Positions 10,816-22,294 are shown, counted from the first letter of the stretch. The stretch: DNA of 64,000 nucleotides from Mytilus edulis (GCF_963676685.1 NC_092349.1:35694293-35758292), one strand, 5' to 3'. A program made the numbers and translations. Notes: generated from the letters alone by a model not told the origin.

Positions 10816-12251
10816 TTCATCTGACAGATAAGACAGACATATTTTTTTCAATTTGACTTTAATCGTATTGCGTAATTTTTCATTTAGACTTAACTGTTGG
10901 TTAATTCAAATAACTAATATAGTCTAGCTATTCATTAGAAGAATACTGTAACATAGGTGATTTTAATCGAAGCCGAAAACACATAACTGATTTTGCAATG
11001 ACAACTCAATGTTTATGTCATTGAAAATACATTCATTAACTCATTTACATTCCCTGGCTGGAATTGTCACAAATTGAAATAACATTAATTGTTTTTGTAA
11101 TTATCTTTGTAACATTGTCATATACTGTTCGATTATAAAATTGTATCTGTCATTCAATCTATTGCATTACTGGTAAATATAGTAGGTCAATGGTTATAAT
11201 TATGAATATTCTTTTTACAAGTCATGAATTGGACAAATTACAAATTAAATGTCAATAAAGAAGTCATTGGTTCATGTAGAAAGAATAGTAATGTACAAGT
11301 ACTTTTCACTGTCTGTATTTATGACTTGTACATTTTCAACAACAACAAACACGTGTAAAAAAAAGGCATACGTCAGACAATATAAAATGTAAAAAGAAAA
11401 CCGCAGCAAGCCTAGCATTTCTTCCTATTCGAAAAGCTCGTACAAATATATAAAATATACCTTTACAAGCTATCTATTATAGGGTATGCAATCCCGTATT
11501 ACACGAAGAATTGGAGCAAAGATATATCATTATTAATTAAAGGCATATTTAAGCACGATTTGTGTATTAAATTTTTTTAGGGTTTTAGATTAAAATGTAC
11601 TGAACCCCTTTCAAATATCCTTGATAGGAAAAACGACAATTGTATGGTTTTCACAAAGAAACAACACATTTTATATTTCAAAACTTTATTGGGATCAATA
11701 TCTGAAAACATGAAAAATAACGGTCTTTTTTACACCTTAAGACAACTTTGGCAACTCAATTTGGGGAGACCAAATTGTATATTTACATAACTTGTACCAC
11801 TTTTTTCAGATAACATAACATTTAACATAACGTCTATCAACATATCAAGTTAACATAGCGGTAAAATTCATCTGTCAGTGAACAGGCACTTCGATCACGA
11901 TCTTTACCGGTCTACATTAAATTCAAAATTCCGTGGGTATTAGGGTCATAAAACATGTTTGTTGTTGCCTATTCATTCAGTCTCAGTGTTATTTAACACA
12001 TCGTTGGGGTAGTTTTCCATTAAATTCCATCGTGAAGAGTGCTTGTTTACGTATTGGAAGTTGCCATTCCAACGAATGGTCACTTCCGGGTAACGGTACT
12101 TCTTTGTAAACTTATGATAATACTTAAAAGTATTATTTAGACATGATTAAATTACTTAATGAACTATTTTGTGATCTCAGTGACGTCAGATAGAAACGTA
12201 GGTGATAAGGCTAGGAGAACGGAATTTTAAGGTTTATATTTAATATGTCAC

Positions 12252-12450
12252 TTATTTATTGAATTCAAAGACAAACTTTTGCGATTTTATGGATTTATTA
12301 CGACGTTTCGGGACATGAGCTAGAGTTTTCCTTAGTATTTCAAAGTAAACGTTGATTTTCAGTTCTGTGGGTCGCGGATGTATTTCACCGTCAAGTATAA
12401 ATACGGTGTCGCACCAGCGTTTAAGCATATTGTATCTGGCTGTCAAGCTG
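12252..12450 (-). CDS. Weak candidate 3' terminal exon, unknown product
   Basis: An open stretch ending at 12252 encodes residues such as LKRWCDTVFILDGEIHPRP and ends in a basic tail (KRRNKSIKSQK). On the - strand it is preceded by a T-rich tract ending TTCAG near 12447 that could be an acceptor. The stop codon overlaps an AATAAA. Codon composition is less AT-rich than the surroundings. I recognise no domain and find no partner exon. A chance ORF is at least as likely. Confidence 0.2.
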
Positions 12451-13204
12451 AACAGAACAATAAACAAAACAACCCGTAAAGTCAACAAAGCTATTTAGGT
12501 ACAGGATGCATTTCGATATAAAGCTATTTCACCTTAAGCCATGCGATAGCATTTCAAGTCTATATTTATCTTTTTACACATCTTTTATAATATTAAACTA
12601 AAAATACATAAGGACGTCCAGGAACTAGATACCATTTTTACAAATATTCCCGCTTAAGTAGGTCTTCAACACGAAGTGGCTTCATATTTAGGCAAGATGC
12701 AGAACCAGTTCAATGTTCACATTTCTAATAGCAGTTTTTGGCAAATTATACAATGATTAAAGATGTAAAGATACGATGTCCCACCACGTTGACAACTTTC
12801 TATAATATCGTAATTTAATGAAATAAGTATATTTCATTCTCTCATCATTGAACTAGTATGATTGATAGGATAAAGTCTTGTTAATTTGTTTATTAAATAC
12901 ATAGGGGGTTCTGTTTTAAAACATAAACACAAATTGTTTTTTGTTTAATAATTTGTAATTTCTGTATTTTATAAGTATCCCAAAAACTTTTTTATTCAGA
13001 AATAACTCATATTTATCAAATGGTCATGAATTAAAAAAAAACACGTATTTTTTTTGCTGTATATTTATCAAAAATAATAAAATTGCACTACTTACATTTT
13101 TATAAAATTTGGTCCACATAATCTCCCTGCAAAATGAAACAAAATGTCGTTTGAAAAGATAGGGGTCCATGAACTCGTTTTCAAATTAAATCAGTTTGAA
13201 TGAT

Positions 13205-13345
13205 AAGAATTAGACAGGGGAATATCCAGCGATTTTATAACAGGGGCTCCTAACCCAGAACAAAAGGGGTTTCCAACTACATGTCCCCATTTAAATGCAT
13301 TGATCGTCAAATAAAAGGGGGATTCAAACACCCGGACCCCCCGCG
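13205..13345 (-). repeat. Dispersed repeat fragment (GGGG/CCCC-rich)
   Basis: Contains GAATATCCAGCGATTTT, CAGGGGCTCC, ACATGTCCCCATTTAAATGC, ATTGATCGTCAAATAAAAGG and CACCCGGACCCCCC, with base composition unlike its surroundings. It resembles a repeat type I associate with bivalves. Only one copy is in this window. Confidence 0.4.
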
Positions 13346-14679
13346 CTTGCCATTGCATTTTCAATCTCCTTCAAATTTAGAAATGTAATGCGTATGATAT
13401 CATATTCTGAGGCTATTGAATCATACAATGTACATAGTTATCATACATGTAATGCAACATAAAGTATGTTAAGATATGTGGTATAATGAATAATTTCAAT
13501 ACGATGTTAAAGTTCAATTGGAAAACTTTAACATCCTATTTATAATGAATTCTAACTGGGAAGTTCTTGATTTGAACAAAACCGAAAGTAAAATAACAAA
13601 ATTACCGAAATCGAAAAAAATTCAAAACGGAAAGTCCTTTAATGATTGACAAAATCAACATATTAAACGAATGGAAACAATTGTTAATGACGTAAGTATA
13701 ACTAAACTAAATAAAACAACATTAATATGATATCTTTTAAGGCTTTTGAACTTTTTTATCGTGTGTATGTTGATGTCCAGTTTAGAATGTGATTTTGTAA
13801 TGCTAAGATGACTGCACGAAATGTAGAAAAACACCAAATAATGGACCAAAAAGGATAATAAGTAAACACAAAGCACAATGATATGTCCATTTACGGTTAT
13901 TTTTAACTTTCGATTTGTTACATTACATATACGCACATAACTATGATAAAGTATTCACATTTGTGTATTGCAACATTAAAAGTTGTAAACCTCTTCGAAA
14001 ATAGGTCATTAAGCTGAATTTTTGTTTATTTGTGAGCGTGACTTTACAAGGGTTTTTCCATGTCTACTGTTGACAAACATAAGTTACTTCGAGCTTATGT
14101 TACCATGGTAATAGTATTAGAAGTACAAAGTTACGCAAGACATTGGGCATATGTACATATAAAGCGTTCAAAATTGAAATAGTAAAAATGAATAAATGAG
14201 TGATTTAACTTTTGGCTTAGTTTTTTATTTCCTACTTTTTTCCAAATCGTCATAGTCTTGTCATTACCGTAAAAAAATGAAAAAAAAATGAATTGTTTTT
14301 CAAGATGTTTTATGTTATCTCAATAGATGTACTTAAAATAACTTTTAAATTAACATACACCTTAAACATATGTATCAACTGATTAAGTATTTCCGTATTT
14401 ACATAAGATATTTGAATTGGAGGAGTTCATGTAAGCTGATAAAAGTCATTACAACTTCAGAAAAAAGGAGGTTATATAATAAAAGATGAAATTGTTGTAG
14501 TTTTTTTATTGAGATATACTTTTTAATTATTTATTTTTTTGGCAATAACGTTTACTGGCGATTAAATTATTTAGTTTGTCAATTGGTATGTATTATCAAT
14601 TTAACTACCTTAAACAATAGGGTGAACAGTTGTCTTCAACGGTTTCGGTACTTATACATCCTCGGATTTCAATATTTGG

Positions 14680-14735
14680 CTTTGAGCGTTCCTGATGAAG
14701 CTAAATCAAGAAAAGCGCTTTGGACCCATTGAAAT
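14680..14735 (+). ncRNA. Degenerate hammerhead-ribozyme-like motif
   Basis: The core CTGATGA is at 14692-14698 and GAAA at 14710-14713, followed by GCGCTTTGGAC. The layout and flanks (GAGCGT before the core, AAATTAT after it) parallel the better motif at 16549-16594 on the other strand. Stem II pairing is poor and stem III lacks a full GCGC..GCGC match, so cleavage activity is doubtful. It lies about 100 bases before the first recognised LRAT coding exon. Confidence 0.4.
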
Positions 14736-14831
14736 TATTAAACGTGTTGTTTTCATTTTTTTAATGTCATGTATGTATCATAGGCCTTATTTTATATTCA
14801 CAACCCATTTCTACATATTCTATTTTTGCAG

Positions 14832-14897
14832 GCCTCTTGTTCAAGAATAATGGCTTCTAATATTGACAAAAGAGAACTTAATCTGCAATCAAAACAG
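14832..14897 (+). CDS. LRAT-domain membrane protein, exon with start codon
   Basis: Acceptor TATTTTTGCAG ends at 14831, and donor GTAAGT starts at 14898. The exon holds 18 bases of leader and ATG at 14850, encoding MASNIDKRELNLQSKQ and ending in phase 0. The leader is also open in frame, so the true start could be in an upstream exon. I chose this ATG because it is the first methionine in the joined reading frame. It joins 15625-15663 and then 25277-26527 with no frame break, which is the main support for it. Confidence 0.7.
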
Positions 14898-15624
14898 GTA
14901 AGTGAATTGAAAAATAACGTTGATGGATTTATTCAAAATTGATTAGTTTTGGTGTTTTTTAGATTCCAATTCTTTTATTTTCTTTCTTTCAATTTCAGCA
15001 ACAGTACTACTACCCTACCTGCTCCTTAGTTATAGATAATAATAATAAGTTAGTTTAATGTCTATTACGCAAGACCGGTTTTTAAATTCTGTTGCAAATA
15101 TTTTTATTTTGAAGTTGATGTTTTTGTTCGTATATGCTATTCATCATGTTCGTTTTACCCAAATTGCATTAAATTTCTCAATCTTAACTTGTCTCGTGTG
15201 GCTGTATTAAACTAATATACAAAATGTATTATATCTTAACCCTTCCTCTTCTTAATCTGTATCAGTTTTCTTAGAGAGATACTTACAATAATAATTCGTA
15301 AATAAAAGAACTTTACCTTTCAATGACTACATTGTAGAATGTATACTGATTATCAAAAATATATGTTTGAAACAAAAACCAGACAACGACAAACATGAAT
15401 ATGACAAACATGAAACATGAAATGACTAAAAACAAGATAAAAGTTCTTAAACTGCCTCTATGAAATCCTCACTCTTATGTTGCTTAGGCTACTTTATATA
15501 GCTTCTTTAATAGTACTTTGCGTTTAGGGAAACAATAATTTCAAAATTTAAAGTTATATATTTGGTAAAATTATTTTGCGATGTATAGATATATTTAGCT
15601 GTATATTGTATTTTATCATTATAG

Positions 15625-15663
15625 GGTCCAATCGATAACGTGGAAGAAGATGTTCAGCTAATT
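15625..15663 (+). CDS. LRAT-domain membrane protein, 13-codon internal exon
   Basis: A 39-base exon between acceptor CATTATAG (ends 15624) and donor GTAAGC (from 15664) encodes GPIDNVEEDVQLI, acidic, in phase 0 at both ends. Its size is a multiple of three, so skipping it would keep the frame. It connects exon 14832-14897 to exon 25277-26527. The intron after it is 9.6 kb and contains most of the repeats described between 15.9 and 25.3 kb. Confidence 0.65.
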
Positions 15664-15904
15664 GTAAGCACATTATTTCCTTATTAATTCTGTTTTTGTC
15701 TCTTGTTCAAGAAAGTCATACACAAGCAAACATGAAAAGAGTTTTTTTTTATTGTAATGGGACGATGTTGCTGCTGTAAAAAGTTTCAGTGCCCTATAGG
15801 CCATGAAGCCTGGTTTATTTTCGTAAAAAATATTCAAAGTCATATCAATCGCTCTGTCTTTTTGTTTTCTTCATGCATCGTTGTCATTATAATGGAATTT
15901 GATG

Positions 15905-16060
15905 CGACAGTCATACAAGTGAGAGATTTAGCTAGCGATAAAGCAAGGTGCAATCCACCGTTTTCTACACAAGAAAATGCCTGTACCGAGTCAGGAACAT
16001 GACAGTTGTTTTTCACTCGTTTGATGTGTTTGAGCTTTTGAATTTGAAATTTGATTAGGG
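15905..16060 (+). repeat. Rep-E fragment in LRAT intron 2
   Basis: Shares GAGAGATTTAGCTAGC, CCTGTACCGAGTCAGGAACA and TCGTTTGATGTGTTTGAGC with the Rep-E copies near 7.1 and 7.8 kb. Confidence 0.6.
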
Positions 16061-16227
16061 ACTTTCAATTTTCAATTTTCCTCGGAGTTTAGCATTTTTG
16101 TTATTTTACTGTTTTCTGTTGATTTCAGCTTTGATTGTTGCAGCGTGTGTGGTCCTTTTAAAGTTTTTTTTTGCAATACAAACCAGTAATACTCTTAAAT
16201 GGCCTATATTTGTATTTGAATGTACCA

Positions 16228-16450
16228 AACTTTACTCGACCAGATTGAATTGGTCTGAATTTTACCTGATATAACTCGACCCCAATCTGAACCATACTCG
16301 ACTGTATTGATATGTACTTGACCTTTATCTTTGCTATTGAAATAGTCTGAACAATAACCTGACAAGTCTGAAAAAGTCTTAACTCATTCTCGACCAGTTC
16401 TTAACCAAGTTTTTGTTAGTCTGAACCATACTCGAACAGTATGAACCATA
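16228..16450. repeat. Degenerate alternating short repeat (CTGAACCATACTCGA)
   Basis: The words ACTCGACC, GTCTGAAC and CTGAACCATACTCGA (16277 and 16421) recur irregularly across about 220 bases. The pattern looks like a decayed tandem array of short units. No ORF. Confidence 0.45.
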
Positions 16451-16524
16451 TAAAATAACCTCTACTTTATTTAAATTTTGACCATTAAAACAACCTTCCT
16501 TTTAACTGACATGGAAATAGTTAT

Positions 16525-16720
16525 CAAAGGTACCAGGATTATAATTTAGTACGCCAGACGCGCGTTTCGTCTACATAAGACTCATCAGTGACGCTCATAT
16601 CAAAATATTTGTAAAGCCAAACAAGTACAAAGTTGAAGAGCAATGAGGATCTAAAATTCCAAAAAGTTATACCAAATACGGCTAAGGTAATCTATGCCTA
16701 GGGTAAGTCATAATAAAAAA
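16525..16720 (-). repeat. Ribozyme-bearing dispersed element (retrozyme-like)
   Basis: This is the sequence around the hammerhead motif at 16549-16594, read on the - strand. It runs from about GGCATAGATTACCTTAGCC through the ribozyme to CCTGGTACCTTTGATAAC. I recognise it as a recurrent bivalve sequence. Only one copy is in this window, so the borders are approximate. Confidence 0.5.
16549..16594 (-). ncRNA. Putative hammerhead ribozyme
   Basis: On the - strand the order is GCGTCA, CTGATGA, a stem II hairpin GTCT-tatgt-AGAC, GAAA, a stem III hairpin CGC-gcgtctg-GCG, then TAC, the usual NUH cleavage triplet. All invariant core positions are present. Stem I is less clear: GATAT upstream can pair with ATAATC downstream around an internal loop, as in natural type I hammerheads. 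Hammerheads of this kind are known from retrozymes and Penelope-like elements in animals. It sits antisense in intron 2 of the LRAT gene. Activity is untested. Confidence 0.65.
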
Positions 16721-17344
16721 CAAGATAAAAATAAAATCTGATTAATTTTTACATCCTTACATGATTCTCAGATTTATATAGTTAAATGATGTAGTTTAAA
16801 GTCCTAAATTTTGTTTAATTTTTTTTTTTTTACCTGAAAATCAAACCTTTACTAAATAAAAACCTATTAAGTTGCTTTTTGTTTGGTATGTATTTTTTTT
16901 AAAAACAAATGTGTTCATTTTCTAAAATAAAAACTACATAGGTTTCATGGTTACATACATTAGTTAACTATCTTTTTAAGTAGCTTATCAAGTAATACAT
17001 GTACATCCTAATTGAACACTCATTAAAAAAAGAGCATACCTGATCTGGTTAGAGAGTTGTGAAGTTTAAATAACGTCTGTAAATATCATACTTAAATAAC
17101 GTTTATTGAAAATTACAACATCCTGTAACACTTTAATCTCAAGGCCATTTGAATTCACTGGATAAGTATGACACAAGTTTTAAAACAATAAGGTTTTCTT
17201 TTTACCTGTAACGAAATATATTAAATAATCACAATGACTGAGGTTATTAAACCTGCTTCTTGTATGCCATGTCTTTAGAAAGTTTATTTAAAGTTAATAA
17301 CAATAAATTCTTACTTCAACGTTGGAACGCATTTTTTCAAGGTT
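16721..17344. other. Intronic, no recognised feature
   Basis: AT-rich intron 2 sequence with no repeat copy I can match. Confidence 0.4.
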
Positions 17345-17600
17345 ATAAAGGGTTATCAAATAAAGGCAACAATAGTATACCGCTGTTCAAAACTCGTAAA
17401 TCAATGGACAAAAAAACAAAATCGGAGTAACAAACGGAAACTGAGGGAAACGCATTGAATATAAGAGAAGAACAACGACACAACATTTAAATGTAACACA
17501 CACAGCAACGGAATAAGCATTAGACAAAATGCGATGAGAATAACTAATATAACATCAAATACATGAATTTGGATAGAAAAGTACCGTGACACGTCTTATA
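17345..17600 (-). repeat. Rep-E copy in LRAT intron 2
   Basis: Reads on the - strand as CGATTTACGAGTTTTGAACAGCGGTATAC-type sequence with Rep-E order. Marks on + are AAAGGCAACAATAGTATACC, AAACTCGTAAATCAATGG and CAAAATCGGAGTAACAAACG. Confidence 0.55.
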
Positions 17601-18549
17601 GTAATGTGAATTCACACTCAAATATAGGAGAAAACAAACGACACAACGGAGACACAAATTGAAAATAATCTATGTAACCTAGAAGCTTAGAATATATTTT
17701 TGAAAATGGTTGACACAAACGTACTAATGATTTTAAGAGTTATTTCCCTTAACCTAGGTCTACCTCCTTAAACAGCAAATATTAAGTTTAACGACATGTG
17801 GTTATACCTTGTTATCAACCAACGACTAAATATATATATTTAGATGCATTCTGGGGGATGTTACCATATGATTCCTATTTCGACTAAAATGCTAGTGAAT
17901 TTATGTTACTGTAAACATATTTTATTAAAGAAATCATTATATATATAGCTACAAGGGTAAAGACATAAATACGAAATATAAAAAAGATTCAATAACTGGG
18001 ACAAGGAAACAAGAGCAGTGCTCTTATATAAATCCGTCTCCCTAAATTCGAAAATAAAATACAAGCTATGAACACATGCTGAATAGCAAATGAATAAATA
18101 TGTAACAAAATACAGTCAATGATTACAGTAACAAAAGGGACATTCATAAGAAAAAAATATATAGCAAGGAAGGGGTGAAAGGTGTTTTTAGAAAAATGAG
18201 AGTGTTAATTAAAGAATGAAACATTTTTTTTTATATAGGTGAGGAGTGAGTAGTTAGAATTATTTGATTGTGGATGTGAATCGATTGCTACTTTAAATAA
18301 AGTTTTATATTTACACAACAAATAAAAAACAAACTTTGCGTTTGAACCAATTTTCAAAATAATATGATTTTGCTGTCTTCGTAAATTTTTGTACCTTTTC
18401 TACAATACCAAAAAAGGAAAACAATAATTTATAAATATAATGCGCTTTTCTGGTTTAATTTTTTTTAGGAACGCTGAAAGTCGAACCTTTTCAAGACAAT
18501 AATGTATACGAACTGACAAACACATTATATAAGTAGCATTATCATGTCT
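17601..18549. other. Intronic, no recognised feature
   Basis: AT-rich. I see no ORF, array or matched repeat before the tandem duplication starts. Confidence 0.4.
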
Positions 18550-18888
18550 GCTAGAAGATTTCTAATAAAATTTATAAATTATCTATATTCAAATTCTAAG
18601 TTCAGAAATTTCTGTTATAATTAGGTTCTGTTTTCTTTTGAACCTGAAAATCTACTGGAGCAATTTTATAAAAAAAATATCTGTCTCAACATATGCTCCA
18701 TGCTGACTGAGTTAACATTTCCAAACAGTTATTATTATCAAATAATTTAATTTTCGATGTAACGCGTCTTCTGATTGGCTGACGTTATTTTGTTATGCCC
18801 CATAGACATAATTTAGTCATGTGACCGTGACGTCTTCAACGTTTTTTCATAGTTTTCTACGTTTAAACTGGAATTTAGAATTAAATTG

Positions 18889-19042
18889 TAAGAAATGACT
18901 GTTATATTTTTTCTGTCTATTCGAAATAACATAAAAATGTGGTGCACACTGTTAAATAACCCGCTACGCACGTTATTCAGTGTGCACCAAATTTTTTATG
19001 TTATTTCTTCATAGACAGAAAAAATATTACAGTCATTCCTTA
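18889..19042. repeat. Long hairpin (inverted repeat), copy 1
   Basis: Left arm 18889-18957 and right arm about 18972-19042 are reverse complements with few mismatches (GTGGTGCACACTG / CAGTGTGCACCA; ATTTTTTCTGTCTAT / ATAGACAGAAAAAAT). The loop is about 14 bases (ACCCGCTACGCACG). It resembles a MITE. The same hairpin is at 22295-22448. Confidence 0.8.
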
Positions 19043-19559
19043 AATAGCAAAATCAAAAGAATTCACATATCAAACGAATAAAAAAAACTGTCATATTCCT
19101 GGCGTTGTACAGGCATTACCATATCAGCTAAATTTATTCAGCTATACATTTTATGATATTACCAACAGTGTGTGAACTTATGAAACAGACATCATTGGTT
19201 AAAATATCAAACTTAAGGGTACAGTATACAACATTGTGTCATAATCTTAATCACTATAAAAAACAACAAACATATCAGCAAAACAAACACAAAATGTCAC
19301 ATATACAAAGCACATACGCAAACATAATAGACAAGAATGCAAAAAATTACAGGAGCATAAGTACCAAATCAATCAAAAATGCACTAAACAGAAAAATAAC
19401 ACTAGCATACGTAATTTAGATGATAAACCTAGTGAATACCTAGAGTCTATACTTTAAGAAAAATCATGTCTTATATGTGAAGTTGCAACGTAAAACCTAC
19501 GGACACATATAACATTATTGAAATCACAAACAAAAGTATATTTTACGGTCTGTTTTAAT

Positions 19560-20005
19560 CTCGTTAAATATTTTTTTTTTTCGAAGATCGAATTTTACGA
19601 CGTCATCACGAGTTGGTTGACCGTAATGGAATAACCGTTTCAAAAATGATATCGGATATGTTCCTTACGTCGTAATTACAATTCCATTCCCTTTCATGAA
19701 TATGACCTACCTTATTAGATTATTTACCAGATTTGTTATAGCATGAGCAACACATGTGCAACATGTGGAGTAGGATCTGCTTACCCTTCCGGAACACAAG
19801 AGACCACCTCTATTTGGGGGGGGGGGGGGTCGTATTGCTTATTCTTTAGCTTTCTATGTTGTGTCATGTGTACTCTTGTTTTTCTGTTTGTCTTTTTCAT
19901 TTTTAGCCATGGCTTTTTCGGTTTGTTTTCAATTTATGAGTTTGACTGTCCCTCTAGCATCTGTCGTCCCTCTTTTTCTACCTTAAATTTGTTCGTGTTA
20001 ATAAA
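19560..20005 (+). mobile_element. 3' end of decayed RT retroelement with its UTR (Rep-C), copy 1
   Basis: From 19601 the frame reads RHHELVDRNGITVSKMISDM, matching the end of the RT fragment at 45470-45560 (-). It then runs into the untranslated tail: CAACACATGTGxAACATGTGG, CCTTCCGGAACAC, a poly-G run, TTTCTATGTTGTGTCATGTG, ATGAGTTTGACTGTCCCTCT and a final TCCCTC. The same tail is at 22966-23411, 45120-45380 (-), 44255-44365 (-), 56400-56545 and 61365-61560 (-). ORFs drawn through the tail are not genes. Confidence 0.65.
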
Positions 20006-20839
20006 TCTATTTATTTGAGTGTCACACATTGATTGATACAGTACATATATACAAATAAATCTAATTAATATCTTTAAAATGCAATCAATGTCCAGCCAAA
20101 CAGGTGACTCATGAGAAATGTTTAAACATACATGTTCATATATACAATAAATTACATGTTAATTTGTTCAATATTTCTAGAATTAAAAATCTAGTTAATT
20201 TAATTTCAAGATCGCTTTTCAAAAATATAATTAAATTAAGAACGTTATTAAATATTATATAAAAAAGTTAAATCACCAAAAACCTGAACTCCGCTGAAAT
20301 TTTAAAACGAATATTCCCTTATCAAATGGCAAGATCAAAAGCTGAAACACACCAATCGCATTGATAACAACTTTCATATTCCTGCCCTGGTACTGGCATG
20401 GTACATGTACAGGCACTATTAGAATTCTTTTAAATTTGTTTAGTTGATTTATAAAACAGAAATAAATGTTAAACCCATTTGAATAAAAATACCTTGTTTT
20501 AAAAATTTGAAAAATCAACCGCATGTATTCAACGTTTTAAACTTAGACTTAAACAAAAGTAAACACTCTAAATCTTCGATCAAAAGTAAATGATGTCATT
20601 CTCATAAAAAATTTCTGTAAAAGTTTATATAGACATTTCAGATTTTGCTCGGATCTCATTATAAATATATGCGTATCGTCCATACATTGCCATATGCATT
20701 GAATCAAAACTCTCAATTATGTATTTACATTCACAAAATAAATCTTATCTTTTGTCTGCATATAAAGGGAATTCCGACAGAAAATGGTTTCTGTTTCTAC
20801 ATGTCCGAAATGCTTATCTATTATAACACACATTTTCTA

Positions 20840-21530
20840 AAGGTACACTAGCTGCCAAATTCATATTCACCGATTTGACTCAAATTCTGATATTTTTATT
20901 TATAACAATATAAAACATTTTTCCAAACTATCAAAAGTATAAAATAAACCATTGACAGGACATGGTCTCAAGAAGATGTAGCTTTTGTTTCATGTGAATT
21001 TTAGCCAAGACGCCATCTAATTAACTATCGAGTTGACCTTCTATGACCATATAAGCGATGTAGACATAAACATAGATATAAATAGATTAAGCAACTCGTA
21101 GATTTGGAGTTTTATAGGTCTGCTGTAAAATTTTGTATTGTAGATTAAAAAAATATATCAATCTTCGTTTTGATCTTTATAAGAATGATTTTGTGTGGAT
21201 CGAATCAGTTATTCAAATTATTTACCTAGTTTCACTTTCAATGTTGACATTCTTTTCCTTTAAATACACATACACGGACAATGCATGCGTTATTCTATCT
21301 CTTTCTATGGGATTAAATTTGAGTTCACATGAATACGGATTTAATGAGGTTATGTTATCCACTTGCAGGTGAATAATTCAGTATCAATGTTTATTAGCTT
21401 AATTTGACAAAATTTAACCATTTTATCTGATAGAAGTAAATTATTATTTTATTATTTTACATTCATTAATGATGGGACAAAAAAAAATCATACTTTTGAT
21501 TTTTTATAAATCTCGTAGCTAGTGCCCCTT
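20840..21530. mobile_element. ~690-bp TA-flanked MITE, copy 1
   Basis: The left end AAGGTACACTAGCTGCC and right end GTAGCTAGTGCCCCTT form imperfect terminal inverted repeats. TA lies on each side (20838-20839, 21531-21532), as expected for Tc1/mariner-type insertion. Homologous copies are at 24245-24935 (by duplication) and independently at 59795-60473, which is diverged along its whole length. No transposase frame is visible. Confidence 0.7.
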
Positions 21531-21611
21531 TAATGAAATTCATTCAGCTGAATAATGTCCTTTTTTTACTCACAAATTAACATCATGTCCCGCCTTAAAT
21601 GTTTTCATTGA

Positions 21612-21790
21612 AATAGGAAGATGTGGTATGAGTGCCCATGAGATAACTCTCCATCCAAATAACAATTTATAAAAGTAAACAATAATAGGTAAAGATACTG
21701 CCTTCAACACGGAGCCTTGGCTCACACCAAACAGCAAGCTATAAAGAGTCCTAAAAATTAGTACCATTCAAACGGGAAAACCAACTATAT
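21612..21790 (-). repeat. Rep-A variant tail, copy 1
   Basis: Reads on + as AGGAAGATGTGGTATGAGTG, GAGATAACTCTCCATCCAAA, CGGAGCCTTGGCTCACACCA, AACAGCAAGCTATAAAG and ACCATTCAAACGGGAAAACC. This is the same variant as at 32236-32430 (-) and 43085-43205 (+). Confidence 0.75.
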
Positions 21791-21871
21791 AAAAACGAGA
21801 AAGAGAAACGTGTTTATTAAATATTTTATGGTTTCTCCAATAATTATTATAAATTTATTTTTACATTTCAG

Positions 21872-22030
21872 CCTCCTGAAGAAACTAAAATCGACAGTTA
21901 TGAAGCTTTCAAAGAGTTGGTCAGTGATTATTCACATCTTCGAGTTGTACGAAATGCTAGAAGATTTCTAATAAAATTTATAAATTATCTATATTCAAAT
22001 TCTAAGTTCAGAAATTTCTGTTATAATTAG
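21872..22030 (+). pseudogene. Truncated duplicate of LRAT exon 3
   Basis: The acceptor TTTACATTTCAG (to 21871) and the first 28 codons of exon 3 are duplicated exactly. The duplication junction at 21955/21956 then continues in frame into intron sequence for 24 codons (ARRFLIKFIN...) to TAG at 22028-22030. If used, this exon would give a ~81-residue protein with no complete LRAT domain: it has the region before the catalytic His but not the His or the NCEH motif. No close donor or AATAAA is apparent, so it may act as a decoy acceptor or be silent. Confidence 0.8.
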
Positions 22031-22294
22031 GTTCTGTTTTCTTTTGAACCTGAAAATCTACTGGAGCAATTTTATAAAAAAAATATCTGTCTCAACATAT
22101 GCTCCATGCTGACTGAGTTAACATTTCCAAACAGTTATTATTATCAAATAATTTAATTTTCGATGTAACGCGTCTTCTGATTGGCTGACGTTATTTTGTT
22201 ATGCCCCATAGACATAATTTAGTCATGTGACCGTGACGTCTTCAACGTTTTTTCATAGTTTTCTACGTTTAAACTGGAATTTAGAATTAAATTG

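Larger units (their letters stand above)
10816..14640. other. No strongly supported gene
   Basis: About 3.8 kb of mostly AT-rich sequence. It contains one weak candidate exon (12252-12450, -) and one dispersed repeat fragment (13205-13345). The 93-codon ORF on the - strand at 13655-13936 has low-complexity membrane-like composition and no splice context I can support. The first coding exon of the LRAT gene has an acceptor at 14831, so at least one unseen 5' exon may lie here. Confidence 0.4.
18550..21955 (+). repeat. Tandem segmental duplication, copy 1 (3406 bp)
   Basis: It is followed directly by copy 2 (21956-25360). Comparing the copies by eye, I find one substitution (C at the GTACATG near 20402 versus T in GTATATG near 23807) and one G fewer in the poly-G run (14 at 19816-19829, 13 in copy 2). 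The left breakpoint is in intron 2. The right breakpoint is inside exon 3, after codon AAT. The junction shows one base of microhomology (G). The copies carry a hairpin, a retroelement 3' end, a TA-flanked MITE and a Rep-A tail. An assembly error from two haplotypes cannot be excluded. Confidence 0.95.

Noticed and set aside
13655-13936. 93-codon hydrophobic ORF on the - strand
   Set aside because: AT-rich composition alone yields such frames. There are no splice sites, homologous copies or motifs.
15757-16002. 81-codon ORF beginning MGRCCCCKKFQ
   Set aside because: It lies in LRAT intron 2, and its second half is a Rep-E copy. No splice support.
19153-19419. 88-codon ORF conserved between the two tandem copies (also 22559-22825)
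   Set aside because: Conservation only reflects the recent duplication. Composition is Lys/Asn/Gln-rich and no domain or outside copy is seen.
19743-20018. 91-codon ORF with hydrophobic C-terminus, also at 23149-23423
   Set aside because: It is the untranslated tail of the Rep-C retroelement. A one-base change in the poly-G run shifts it between copies.
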